64,000 nucleotides of DNA from Exserohilum rostratum (lineage: Eukaryota; Ascomycota; Dothideomycetes; Pleosporales; Pleosporaceae): the NCBI GenBank assembly GCA_026367775.1, contig CP111154.1:434001-498000 (forward strand), written 5' to 3'. Made by a program: the position numbers and the translations under genes. A model generated the notes under the pieces. It did no database searches, had not been told where the DNA came from, and saw nothing but the letters and a program-made list of their open reading frames with translations. Below, one piece after another: positions 33,549-45,431 of the stretch. Numbering within the stretch: position 1 is the first letter of the stretch; every line of letters begins with the position of its first letter.

Positions 33549-35446
33549 CTAGTCCTTATCTGCAACGGGATGCGGATTAGTATTAACGCTGGTGATTCCA
33601 ATAACAGGCCTCTGTTCTGGTCCAATATAATGGAATTGGAACTTTTGTGGGGGAGACGAGCCCTCTGCCGACTCGCGGGATGCCGACTGTCCGGGAGGCG
33701 TGTCTCGATGAGGTATTTGAACTTGTGGCTGATGCGGATATACATCCTCCGCGGACCGGACACTATCTTGGCGCTCGGATATATGAGGGAAGGTCCTCCA
33801 TGTTGAGTCCGGGTTGAGAAAAGTGAGCGGCCATTGCACCGCAGGCAGCCAGCTTTGGTCGAGTATTTCGTAGCATTCGTTCATCACTCGCGGGCCCCAG
33901 CCCTTCAAGAACCAGAAATTATGTTCCCCAGCTAGAAAGATAACGGCATAGTGCATGAGAATGGCGATGGCGGGTTGTTTTCGTAATCGTACAAAGTTGA
34001 TGAATCGCGGGTCCAAGTGCAACGGCCAGTAGAACAAGAAGCGTATTTCTCGATTATCGAGCTTTGGAGGCATTGAAATAGCCAAAACGGGACTGAAGCT
34101 TTCCACAGTGGTCATGTAGACTGTTCTTTCCTCCTCGGACAAATCATGTCTGCTTTGAATGAAAGCAATCAGATTAGGTATGTGGTGTAGAAACTCGGCT
34201 AGCAGTGGCTGCGGAGGAGTCACAATGGGTGAATCATGGTACATGGGCATGAGGAACGAGTCCTGGACTATAGTATGGGCTAATGCAAGGACATTGCCCA
34301 TGCCCTGAATGAGTTGAAAGTTGTTAATGAGACCATCAATGGCCCCTGGCGATGGAGTCATCTCGGCCTCGAGGCCCGACGATGCAAAAACGCTTATAGT
34401 GAGCAAGGTGGAACAGGCCACTATACCGATGGCATGATCAGGTATGATCTTGGGGATGTTTTCCCGAACACCCCTTATGGCACAGTCCTGATGATGAATG
34501 CCAAACGTGTAATACTCTCGGCGGGTCTCCGGGTCTTGGGCATTGTGGGCTTTGTGAAAGGCAGAAAAAGCCAGGACTTCATGCATAAGATAGGCATGGA
34601 AGACGGCGTGCTTTGGGATGTCGACCTGCCATATCTGCTGGATAGGAGGGCGGCCGGTAAAGTCGGGATAAGCTTCAATGGCCCAATGATGCCTGCAAAT
34701 GGTCAGTCGGAGTGCCTGGTTGCGTGCAAGCAACGGCTCGTCTTACAAAAGCTCCAAGTCGCGCAACCATAGATTTGCTGGCGAAGGCTCACGTTTCTGT
34801 ATGAATCTCGACAGGAACGGATACTGGTCGGGCGGGGACTCGGGGGAAGAGGCCTCCGACAGCGTGGTGCGTTGGGTGGTTTGGGCGTCGAGACGCGCGG
34901 GTGGTGTTGAAGACGATGAGGATCCCTGCCAACGGGTTAATACAGGACAGGGCACGCGATCATGTAGAGTGCGGGTCGGGTCGTACGGCTATGGGTCGTT
35001 CAGACTGATTCGTGCGTCGATGTGCAGCAGCCGCGGAAGATGCCGCTTGGGCGGTGGGTGGTTGGGGCGTGTTGGAGTCCCACGCGACAAGGCTACACGG
35101 GACGCCATGGCGGGAGCAGTTGGAACACGGCTTGAGCTCGTCACACTGGGGTCGTGTATTTTAGCATTGCTGGTCGAATCGACACGTCGGCCATGGGGCA
35201 CTGGGGGTCGAGGAGTGTTGTCGGTCTAGAGGCCGCGGACAAAACCTACCTTTACATGGCGAGCCTTGCACTGTCGGCAGCCCAGTCGTGACCTGTCGAG
35301 CACAGTCAGGTTAGTACACTGCCAATAAGGAGCCCTGGCAGGCCATGGAGGTTGAAACAGGTTGCGGTTATTGGTTTGGATGCCGATGACGACTGGATGA
35401 TGGGTGGGGTAGCAAGTACGGACTTTTTGTGCCCGAGGCGTGGCAT
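33549..35446 (-). CDS. Zn2Cys6 transcription factor, UPC2-like type
   Basis: Five exons are proposed: 35446-35424, 35292-35250, 35145-34987, 34925-34747 and 34692-33549 (about 515 aa). The spliced N-terminus carries a complete C6 cluster, CRQCKARHVK then CDELKPCSNCSRHGVPC (C-x2-C-x6-C-x5-C-x2-C-x6-C), just after a basic KKSRLG stretch. The linker is Ser/Pro-rich. The joined LWLRDLELLHHWAIEAY element and the long helical C-terminal half match the Fungal_trans_2 type of regulator that includes the sterol-uptake factor Upc2 and many cluster regulators. The intron 35249-35146 splits the zinc cluster. The first exon uses an unusual donor (GTCCGT) and is the weakest part. It likely acts in the nucleus as a DNA-binding activator or repressor; the target is unknown. 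Confidence 0.8.
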
Positions 35447-37484
35447 TGGGGAAGGCTACGGGGACCGCTGACCGCGGCCTTGGGCTGCGACAGTTGGCCG
35501 CTGGAGAGCACAAGCAGTGTAACGGGCCTATTCGATGTGTCGTCAGGCCGTAGATTGAGACAAGAAAGCGAATGCGACGGTGAGGAGCGCGGGAGGTGCT
35601 GTCCTGGGTGGAGCGTGGTATCTCTGCACGCAGGGGTGATCCCACACTATGCCCTCTTGGACGGCGGATATGCACAGTCGGGCAATGGAGTGGAGCTCGC
35701 TTTCGCTTTCTGAGTCGCATTGCCAGCAAAAGGGCCCTGCGTGTGGCAATGTGGCTGCAAGTTTATGGCTGACGGTGGTATCCCCCAGCCCGGTGAGGCA
35801 CGTGCCATGCTCGGGGCGGACGTGAACCCTTTTCTATGGATGCATCGCCTACCTATAGCTTGCACCTCGCCCTCGTCTCATGCACGCATGCACGCAATGC
35901 TCCATGCGACGCCATGTACTGTGTACATGCCTACTCATATACACACACAGTCTGGCATCGTGCCGTGTGCCATGCCCAAACCATCACTGCAACATTCGTC
36001 GTCGCGACACTGCCCACGCTCTAGAACGCCGGCCGGTGCCGCTTTGAACGAGCTGAAAAAAATAAAAAAAAAAGCAACCTTGCTCAAAACAACAAGCGCC
36101 CCTCTGACGTATGACATCTATCATGGAGACACAACGGCCCCCAGAGAGAGATGACATGATTGGAAACAAAGAGGTTCGACCCAGCAGCGTCTCCTGGTAG
36201 CCTGACGTTGCATTGGATATCCTGTGCTCCATGGGTGACGGTGGTGGTAGTGTCAGTGGTCGTGGTGGTTGTCTTGGTTGTCTTGCCCATGTCTGCCCCG
36301 GAACTAGACCCTGAGCGTTACTGCTGCCGACAAACCATTGCTGAGCGGATCCGATCGGATCAGTCTTGATTGATCATCTGGAGCGGTTCGAGAAGGACTA
36401 GCTGTACGCACATTGGCACTTACCATGGCACAGGGCTGCAGCGCAACGTCAGGCACCAACCAAACTCCAGCGTAGGCTGCGTTAGTGACCGCCGTCTCTG
36501 ACGACATGGACCCAACAAACGTGGCATTATTGAAAATAGCAAAATTATGGTTCCGGTGACGTTGGCGTTAGCTCTCGGGCTAGGCCGCTGGAACCAGGAG
36601 TTGAAACTTGGGTGCCAAGCCTTTGACCAGCCTTTAAAACGACGGAGCTGCCACCCCAACCCAACCGGTGGTTCACGAGGCAGGAGCACGCTTAACTCTT
36701 TTCACAAGATATTCTTTAGCATGGTGCACGTGACACCTTTTTTCTCTGTCTGTATCTACACTGTTTCCAAGGGACCATCCGCCATAACAGATGACGTTAC
36801 TGCGTATGCTTACAGGCTTGACCAAACCCTTCTTCTTAACAACGTATGAAACAAGAGAACTGTATCGCACCAGAGACAAATGTTTCGTTTCGAGCCAGCT
36901 GTCTCGTCACTCAACCCAAGACGTAAAAAACGACAGAACACTGCGTGCTGTCAATCGCAAAGGCTTCTATGTCGCTAATTTGTAACAGTTCCCTAACACA
37001 GGTATCAGATAGTTGCAACATGCATCTACCAATGCAGGTGTTGGTGTGAGATATTGCTACGGGTCACACAACTCATGACGGCGAGGTGCACGCACAACGA
37101 CTCTGAAAGCTACAATCAGTAGCTCATGTATGTACACACCAAAGGCGTTTTACAGGAAAAGCATCATAAAATTGTGAATCCGTTCGGCAGCTTGCCTCTT
37201 TCTATTGCTGTGGTGAGTTGATGTTGAGGGTGGCCAAAGCCGCGGCCTAGACCCTCGCCTGCCTATCGATAGGGCATCAAGGCCACCCGCGTCACTTGCT
37301 TCAACACCACTCCACCGACACAAGACGATGCCTAGGCCACTGGCTCTGGTTCAAGACAGCATGCGTGCAAAACATAGTTGATTTTGAAATTCATTGCATG
37401 CATATTGTTAGACATAGCATTGTTCAATATGTAACACGACCGCGCCAACATCTGACCTCTCATCTCACACTAACAAACTAGCAG
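35447..37484. other. Divergent intergenic region between two C6 regulators
   Basis: About 2 kb with no convincing coding frame. The first exon and ATG of the rightward regulator should lie in its last few hundred bases; an acceptor with an ACTAAC branch (37465-37484) is visible but the donor exon is not clear. Confidence 0.45.
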
Positions 37485-39841
37485 GGACGCCAACAGCAGC
37501 AGGCGCAATGGGAAGCCAGCATCTTGTGAGCCCTGCAGGCTGAATAAAACAAAATGTGACCACGGCCATCCCAAATGCGATCGATGTCGCCAGCGTGGCA
37601 TCGAGGACCGTTGCTTCTACCATCCAGCGCCTCTTACGAGGCCTCGCCCTAGCGCCGATGAGTCAGGAGCAGGCGCGTCGCGTCCACCAAAGCGAAAGTA
37701 TGCAAAGACTGCAATCAATCCAAGCAAACCAATACCTAACCTGTACAGACGTACATCAAAAGAAATCCAAAACTCTGCTGAGGCCTTTGTGCGACCTACA
37801 TCTCACGGAGAGAAACTTACTGACGCCGTTGCCGCTGATGTTTACCATCCGGGATTCCTCGGCCCTGGATCGTACGCTGTCTTGCTTGCTCAGGATGGAG
37901 AAGCAGATCAACCACGCGAACGCGAAGAATCTGTCGCGTCAGAAAGGTCTGACCGAGAACTTACGCACCAGCACACCTTGTCCAAGTCAATGAGATATCA
38001 GATGGTGCTTGATGTCTTGAGCACCTTCCGCCACTACAACACAATCAGAGATCTTGTGCTTTGGTACAATGCACACAATCATGGTGGCGTGATACCAGCA
38101 CCCCTTTCAGTTGATGCCGTCAACGCGATAGAGGCCGTCGTTGACAAACACGACCTCCGACGCAAGGCACCAAGCCCACAGCTCATAACCCAGGTTTTGG
38201 AGATGACTGCCCGCCCTCTGACGATATCACAGTCTCTCGAAGCTCGCGATTTTCACATCCTGTGCTCGGGTGAGAACCTGCGCCTCGAAACTATTGGTTT
38301 CTTGCTCGCCACGGCTGGTCGTGCGCTTACATTTGGTTTTGTCTCAGAAAAGTTCCGTGATTTGAGCAACAAAGACATCAAGTTGCGCTTTACTGACGAG
38401 CTGCTTCGCGCAAGTACGACATGCCTATTTCTTACAAATATGCTTGCCACAGTCAATGATATCACTGTGTGGATGTTCTACGAGAACTACGTGTTTACAA
38501 TCATGATGTGTGGATATGCCGGCAAGTACCCAGAGAATAACCTTTTTCAAATATTGCTAATTTCAACCTCTGCAGGGCCGCCCGCTTGGAGACGCATTGG
38601 AGAGTTGGCGACGCAGGTGTATGCGCTCGGTATCCATCAAGATAAGAAATGTGCTCATGCACCAACCTGGCTAGCAGAAACTCGCCGCAGATTATTTTGT
38701 GCAGCTTACAACCAAGATAAATCCATCTCCACCTTTCTTGGCCGTCCAATCCGGATAAGTAAGAGATATACCGATACCCGGCTACCGCTTGACCTGTCCG
38801 ACGATGAATTAGCAAGCGAAGGGGAGATAATCAACGATGCCATAAAAGAATTGGACCCTGATGGTTGGAACACCAAGGGTAGATGGCTTCGGGCATCATG
38901 GATTGTACGCAATCCCAGCCCCTTAGAGCAACTAAATTAATCTAACAATCTTCCAGCGGCTGCGGCAAATGTCCCTTGGATTTCGCGAAGAAGTACTCGA
39001 ATTTTCTTTTGCTAAAATTGACGCGAATGCAGAAGCTCAGCTCTTGTACGCGCTCTCTACAAACACCCTGCGGCTTGTACTAATCAATTGCAGAGATATA
39101 TCGCAGCGCATAGCTACATCCTGGGATACGTTGCCAAAGCACATGCGCTATTGGAAGACATGCTGGGAGGAGGATATTCCGACAAAAGTTTGTCTGACGC
39201 TTTGTGGCACTCATCTAACCCATTGGTACAATGAGTTCATGATCCAAAAACTGCTTGATTACAGTCCTCTGACACTGAATACGGCATTGCTGCGCATCTC
39301 GATCGATCTACTTTCCAACACGCTCACTCTGGGTACGATACGAGATCGGTCGTATGATGTCCATCGTGACATGCTGCATTGTGTGCTGCTCTTTGGCATC
39401 CCGGCGGCATCAGTCCTAGCCGCAGCACTTCGCGAACAACATCAAACTGGACAGCAATTCCCGGCTGAAGTTTCTCGATCAGAGATTATCCGTATGCTCA
39501 GCGTCCTGATCTCGCATCTCGATGCTGCCGCATACTTGGAAAACTCGGGCGCGGGGCAGGGCGAAGCAGATTATAGCTTGTGTCGTAAAGCAAGTAAGGT
39601 CTTCACTAAGATCATTGACACGGTCCTGGATCCGAAAACAGTAGAGGAATTCACGCCAACCAATGATCAACTGGGCATGGACCTTGGCCTTGATCTATTT
39701 TCTGGCGCTGGGCTAGACGGCTATCAAGGCATGGAGTTTCCTGGACTAAGCGTTGGCCCTGGTACAAATGGAAATGCCACTGATTCCGGTATTGATTGGG
39801 GTGCACTTGGACAGTGGAATGCATGGACTGAACTTAACTAG
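37485..39841 (+). CDS. Zn2Cys6 transcription factor, fungal-specific TF domain
   Basis: The N-terminal exon with the ATG was not found, so the listed start is a splice acceptor. Exons are 37485-38521, 38576-38904 and 38957-39841. The zinc cluster lies at the beginning: RNGKPASCEPCRLNKTKC, then DHGHPKCDRCRQRGIEDRC (C-x2-C-x6-C-x6-C-x2-C-x8-C). A long helical regulatory region follows, with GPPAWRRIGELATQVYALGIH and RRRLFCAAYNQDKS-like motifs typical of the fungal-specific TF domain. The stretch 38522-38575 reads open but begins GCAAGT and ends CTGCAG; I treat it as a 54-nt GC-AG intron, because splicing restores the usual PPAWRRIGELA context. The intron 38905-38956 (donor GTACGC) is required to avoid a stop. 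The gene ends only 122 bases from the converging MFS gene, its likely partner. Confidence 0.82.
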
Positions 39842-39963
39842 AGGCTGCAGGGGTTGACATGCTAACATTACGATCTAGGGTAATCCTACTTAATGACTTT
39901 TGACCATCAATTCTCCACAATTACAAACTTTCCTAAAGCTTCAACACCCAGTCGGATCCTTTC

Positions 39964-42081
39964 TTACGCTTCCAAAGCTGCTGTTTTCTTGATGTTGGTG
40001 AAGCGGAACCCCAGAGCGGCTATGCACGCGGCACCACTGAAGGCAATGGCGACAATCATAGGGCCCCTGAATCCAGATACGTACGCTTCGAGTACTCCGT
40101 TAATATACTGAGCTGGAATTCTTTGTCTGATCTCACTAGCACCAGCTTCGAGAACCATAGCGGGGTTAAGCCCGGGTGCGGTGACGGCCAGGCGCTTGAC
40201 GAGGATGTTCTGGAATGCGGTCTGGGCAGCCGCAACTCCGAAAGCACCTCCCAGTGTTTGGATAACTGTGACAGCAATTAGAAGTGATTCAGAAAGTTTA
40301 TGACTAATTTTGACGTACATAGAAGTGTGGCTGTCGTCAGAGGTACGTCGTCTTCCTTGGTCGTGGCTTGAATGAGCATAACAGGGACTTGGAAACTAAC
40401 ACCAACTCCCAATCCTGCAAGGATCTATGAGAAATGTCAGTCAAACTCTGGAGCGTATGCATAGAGGCAATGTACCTGATAGCCAATCCAAGTTCCAGTC
40501 GAAGAACCGATATCAAAGGTGTAGATTAAGCCAGAGCCAACCGATGTAATAGCGGCTCCGACAATCATCCATGGGAAGGCATAGCCAGTTTTTGAAATGA
40601 CCTGGCCGACGACGACCACACATAAAGCTAATGATACGATTAGTGAGGTTTCAAAGAAAGGAGAGTATGGCACACTCACTAACGGCGAGGATGTACGGCA
40701 CGGTGCGGACGCCGCTCGTGGATGCTGAGACACCTTGTACGGATTCTATTTTGGTTAACAATCATTCATTCAAGGTGCAGCGCGTTTGGTAATACGTACG
40801 GAAATAGATAGGGATGTAGTAGAAGGTGACCGAAAATGCGGAATTGATCCTAGATAAAGTTAGCATTGAGCATCCATCACGCATTCATCTGGTTATGACA
40901 TACAGGAAAGAAAAAAGCGACCCGACAGCCACTGTGCGTCTTTTGATGATACGGCTATGCACCATAGCCGTCTCGCCTTGCCACCACTGTGCCAGTATGA
41001 ACAGCACAACGAAGATCACGAAGCCTACGAGCAAGCCAATCACCTGGGAGCTGTTCCAACTCTTTGAGATACCACCCCATTGCATGGCAAGGATGAAGGA
41101 TACAACAGCTCCGATAACAAGGACCACACCAATGAGATCAACTTGACGAAACATTTCGCGCCAGGTGGGACGAGATTTGGGTGGTTCGTTTGCGAAGAAG
41201 AAGAGGATAAAAAGGCATGATACGCCACCAACGGGAAGATTGATGTAAAAGCTGTGGAAAAGTCAGCGTATATGCAAGGAGCTGGTCATGGAATAAGATG
41301 CTACTCACCACCATCGCCACGAGACGTGGCTTGTAAATGCACCACCAATCAACGGTCCAACCACACTGGCAAAACCATATGCAGCGCCCATGAGTCCACT
41401 ATACTTTGGCCGTTCAGTTGGCGACACAAGAACAGCAATGATGGTGTACGAGCCCGCAAACAGACCCGCAGCACCAACACCACAAATGGCACGGCCAATG
41501 ATCAATGCTACCGAGTTGGGCGCAGCACCTAAGTCCAGATTAGTACCGATACTTGAGCAGAATCCTTGCATTCGAAGTTGAACTCACCACAAACGACACT
41601 ACCCAATTCGAAGAATCCAATAGAGATGAGATATGTCCATTTCAGCGGGAAAAACGTATAGATTCTCCCCCAGAAAGCTTGTGTTGCAGCCGTGGTAATG
41701 AAGAAGGAAGATCCGTACCAGCCAATATCCTCGAGGCTGCGGAACTCATCTGTGATTTTGGGGATAGCGGTTGAAATGATAGTCTAAATCTCGTTAAAAT
41801 TGTTTCAAATCGGGCCAAAGGACTTTGATATGGGGTTACCTACGAAATCTAGAGAAGCCTGCACAATGGAGATGATTAGCATTTTGCTTTTTTTTTTCGA
41901 TTGAAAACGAGGATATCCTTACCAGGAAAATTGCCAAAACAAGACCAATAAGAACGAGCAGAAATTGTGCCTTGGGCAGCTGTATATGAGCTTGCTCTTC
42001 GACATCGATGGATGGCTCGGTAGATTGCAGTTCGATGTCTGAGTCGGACGGTGGAGAAGCTTCTCTCTTGACTTCGTCCAT
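39964..42081 (-). CDS. MFS multidrug/metabolite exporter, DHA14 (14-TM) type
   Basis: Ten exons join in frame: 42081-41923, 41858-41844, 41783-41588, 41528-41309, 41251-40904, 40849-40800, 40745-40680, 40627-40476, 40424-40319 and 40265-39964, for about 537 aa. The N-terminus is cytosolic and acidic; then ASLDFTIISTAIPKITDEF (motif D region of DHA2/DHA14 drug:H+ antiporters, partly on a 15-nt microexon), GRAICGVGAAGLFAGSY (motif C/B type), GAAYGFASVVGPLIGGAF, SWRWCFYINLPVGGVS and LLFIQTLGGAFGVAAAQTAF. These are hallmarks of exporters such as the toxin and aflatoxin pump relatives found beside fungal metabolite genes. The transporter should sit in the plasma membrane and export a small molecule with proton exchange. 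The substrate is unknown. All expected motifs are intact. Confidence 0.93.
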
Positions 42082-43590
42082 TATGGGCGAGGGATGCGCG
42101 ATATGAACAATAATGCAAAAGAAAAATCAGAACAAACAACAAGAACGAAAAGGAATACTAGGCTGTTCTGTATAAGAAACAAGAAAAAGTCCTTGTAGTG
42201 TTTGCAGTGCTAGAGAAAAATATCCCTGAGCGAGGCATACACTAAGTATGTATAGAACCAACCCTTATCCTATCACATCACACCTTAAATTCTTCCTATC
42301 TAACTCCTAGCACACCATCCGGCTCCCCATAAACCATCCAACCAACGTATCCACATATCCCCTACCATCTGACTAATTCTGCCCCATCAGGCCACCCGCC
42401 CCTCTACCCGTCAAACACACTCACGGACCAACATTTTTTTAAAAAACCCTCTCACTAGTATTACTGCGTTCCCGTTGGAGTCTGCTTGGCGGGCGATCAC
42501 GAAAATCCCATGATTCAGAAATGTACGGAACTCCGGTCGTGGGCGGCGGCTAAAAGTACATAGGTTGGACCGGACCTCCGCGCGCAACCAACAACATGAA
42601 CACCAACGCACCCAAAACAGGCACGAAAAGCAAGGGAGGAAGGTAAGAATCGCTGCGCGTATTTGCCAGCAGCGACATGTTGTTAGGAATGTGTTTCGGG
42701 GTTAAGGCATGAACGGGGTTCCTGGCGGCATTGGTAATGGATGGGAAGGGGTATGTTGTTGGGGGTTGGAAGTCCGCTGCGGAGAGAGGGGAACAGGTAG
42801 AGAACTGGTTTAATCCGGTTGCGGACTGTTTTCTTGGCGATATGCTAGAAAGTTCGAGGGTGTTGGAATGTGGGGATGGAATTTGGGTGGGTGTCTTGAT
42901 GTAGGCTTGGTTTTGTCGCGGTGGATGGGCGGGTAAGTAGAGGAGATGGAAGGTAGAGCTTGAGAATTCTACAGCAAGTTTAGTGCTTGGATTTTTTTCC
43001 TTTCTTTTTCCCAAATAGAGATTTATAAATAAATTAGATCTTCAATCGTATTTTGACACTGGAATAATGTGGAAAATTGAGATGCGGAGTTTAGTATGCA
43101 GTGTGTTGAACATGATAGTTTTAGTCATGAATGCTGGAATAAATATCGTGGTGCCTTTCATTTTATCGAGAGACTTATTTACGTCCATTCGAAGTAGTGT
43201 TGCAAGTCATATACTGGATTAAAACATTCCTATCTCTATATCGAAATGTATGCGCGTTGGGACATATCATCGTGTTAGCTTCGCAGTCGTTCAAATGGGA
43301 GAGTTTGAATGGCCGTAGTAACACTGTATCCTCGTATATACCATAGCGTTTGTTTTGATTAATAAAGCCACCAGCTAAAACTTTAATGAAGATTTCACTC
43401 CTGAATAATAGACACAAGTACGGTAGTGACAGTGACGAATGGGTTTCGAGAACCCGTCAATAGTAAAAACGTAGAAAATTGTATTCAACACAAAAGAGCG
43501 TACACTATGCAAGAACCACACAACAAACGAAAATTAAGGTCATCGAAAATACAAGCCAAATGCATACCTCTTCAGTGGTAATTCCAAAGT
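42082..43590. other. Intergenic between MFS and P450 genes
   Basis: This is the promoter of the MFS gene and the 3' flank of the P450 gene. The 43.0-43.55 kb part is AT-rich. A possible short membrane-peptide frame (listed separately) is the only coding hint. Confidence 0.45.
42550..42678 (-). CDS. Possible 42-residue single-span membrane peptide
   Basis: From the ATG at 42678 a 42-codon frame reads a short polar N-terminus, one strongly hydrophobic segment (LLFVPVLGALVFMLLV) and a polar GGP-containing end. The frame continues upstream for 112 more codons but that part is Pro/Ser/Thr-rich and looks non-coding. I do not recognise it. It could be a genuine small tail-anchored protein or chance. 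Low confidence. Confidence 0.22.
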   Translation of the reverse strand: MSLLANTRSDSYLPPLLFVPVLGALVFMLLVARGGPVQPMYF

Positions 43591-45431
43591 TCAAATCGCC
43601 AAATCAGCATGCTCCATCATAGCCTCCTCAAACATGGTATCAACCATCTTAGCCTTGTGGGAATCTCTGGGCTTAATATCGAAGACAAACACCTCAGGGC
43701 GCGTAATGAGCAGGTCCGTCCAGTCAAAGGTGTGAACCGGGATATCTATTCACGAGTTAGTAAGCTTTTTTTGTGGGTCAAAAGGAGCTGCTGCAATACG
43801 TACCAACTCCATTCTTGTCCTTCTTCTTGCTGACATTGAATGCCCAAGCCAAAGATCCCATGACGGTGACCAGCTGGTAGTCGACAATCTCCATACCCAT
43901 GCAGTTGCGACGGCCGTATCCGAAGACGTGGTGGTTGATGACATTGGGGTACTTGGTCAGGGGTTCCTTGTAAGTGGGGTACTTGGGGTTCAGGTAGCGG
44001 TCAGGGTTGAACTCCTCGGGGTCCGGGTACATAGTCTCGTCGCTGCGGCGCGCCCATTCCGTGGGGTGGACGAGAGTGCCTTTCTCAATCAAGTATCCGT
44101 CGTAAACGTCGTCTTGCTCGGCCTCGTGAGGCACACCGGTGGGGACAGGAGGCCTCCAGCGGATCAGCTCCTTTCCAATGGCCCTGAGGATAGGTAGTTT
44201 TGGTGCATCGGCCCAAGTGGGGAGACGGTTCGGACCGACGACTTCGTCAAGCTCGTCTTGAACCTTCTTCTGCCATTCTGGGTGGTGGCACATGGCGAGG
44301 AAGTAAGTTTGAATAGGAGAAGACATTGGCAGCGATGCTGTGATGGCAAGCATACCGACTGCGAAAGCGCCTTCCTTGTCTTCTTGGACGCTCGGAAACT
44401 TGAGACGCTTTTGCTCCTGGAGAAATGTACGAGACCAAGAATAACCTTCAATGTTGCCTTCCATCTTAGCTTTGACTGTCTGCATTGCACTAACCCAGAA
44501 TTCCTTTTGAGTGTCATGGCGCTGCTTCTCCCTCCAGTACCAGGGGTTGAGAATATTCGGAAGCTTCATGACGACCGGGAACCTATTTGGCAACTGTCCA
44601 GCTGGAGAGATAGCGGAGAGGAGACCAGCGGAGCTTTTGTTGAGGTTACGACTAAGGGTAGGGTCTTCCCATGCTAGACGAGCGGCAATTCGATGAGTGA
44701 ATTCCTCGGCAAGCTCAGGGTAGTTTCGGTTGTCCTTTTTCAAGAGATACATCATTCTCTTGATTTCGAGATGGGTAAAGCCGTACATGTCATAGTTGTA
44801 GGTCTTCGCGAGGCATTCGTGGGCGAACTTTCGATGTCTTGTGAGGGCGTCTATTCACTCGGTCAGCGATGCCGCAAAAAAAAAAGTGAAGGAATTCTGC
44901 ATAGTTTGCTTATTGCCTACCATTGTTGTCCAAGAGGGGAAGATATTCGGCATCAACTTTGGCACCAGGAATGTTTGGCGTGGGTGCCCGATTAGAGTAG
45001 ATAGCACCCCGTTTGGCGAGGATGTCTTGGGCGATCTTCTCACTGTTGATTCGGACATGCTTAACACCGAACAGCGTGAACTGATAAATGGGTCCGTATT
45101 CATCGTGCTGTTCAATAATTAGTCGAAGTGACGGCATGGTTTAGAAGAAGACTAACCCAGTCCTTGAATTTTTTATAAACATGCGTCGAGGGGAAGAGAT
45201 GGAAAGGTCCGATCCATGGTAAACCTAATCTATGTTAGTGGAGACAGTCAAGACTGTCCAACTTGACTTACCCTTGGGACCTGGAATTTTTTTGTACTGT
45301 GCTTTCTTGGGGTCTTTCTGGACAATGCGGATCAAAGCCCAAAGAATGGCACTGACTACACTCAAAGCAAGGGCAGGAGCAAAAGAGGAGAGCACAGTCT
45401 GCGAGGCAGACTGGATAAGGCCCAAAACCAT
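43591..45431 (-). CDS. Cytochrome P450 monooxygenase
   Basis: Five exons: 45431-45272, 45224-45157, 45107-44921, 44850-43804 and 43745-43591 (about 538 aa). All junctions keep frame; the donors are GTAAGT, GTTAGT, GTAGGC and GTACGT. The N-terminus has a membrane anchor (ALALSVVSAILWALIRIV) followed by the Pro-rich hinge (KKIPGPKGLPWIGPF). The K-helix ExxR motif is in GKELIRWRPPVPTGVPH, the PERF-like motif is FNPDRYL, and the heme loop is FGYGRRNCMG with the ligand Cys near residue 455. The I-helix position reads AVGMLAITASLPMSS instead of the usual A-G-x-D/E-T-T, so the standard acid-alcohol pair for oxygen activation is missing. This is an ER-bound oxidase of unknown substrate, next to an exporter and an FAD oxidase. 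A TATA-like GATAAAA (minus strand) lies about 75 bases upstream. Confidence 0.92.

Noticed and set aside
42550..43014. 154-codon minus-strand frame as a full gene
   Set aside because: The first 112 codons are Pro/Ser/Thr-rich and look non-coding; only the last 42 codons are kept as a weak candidate.
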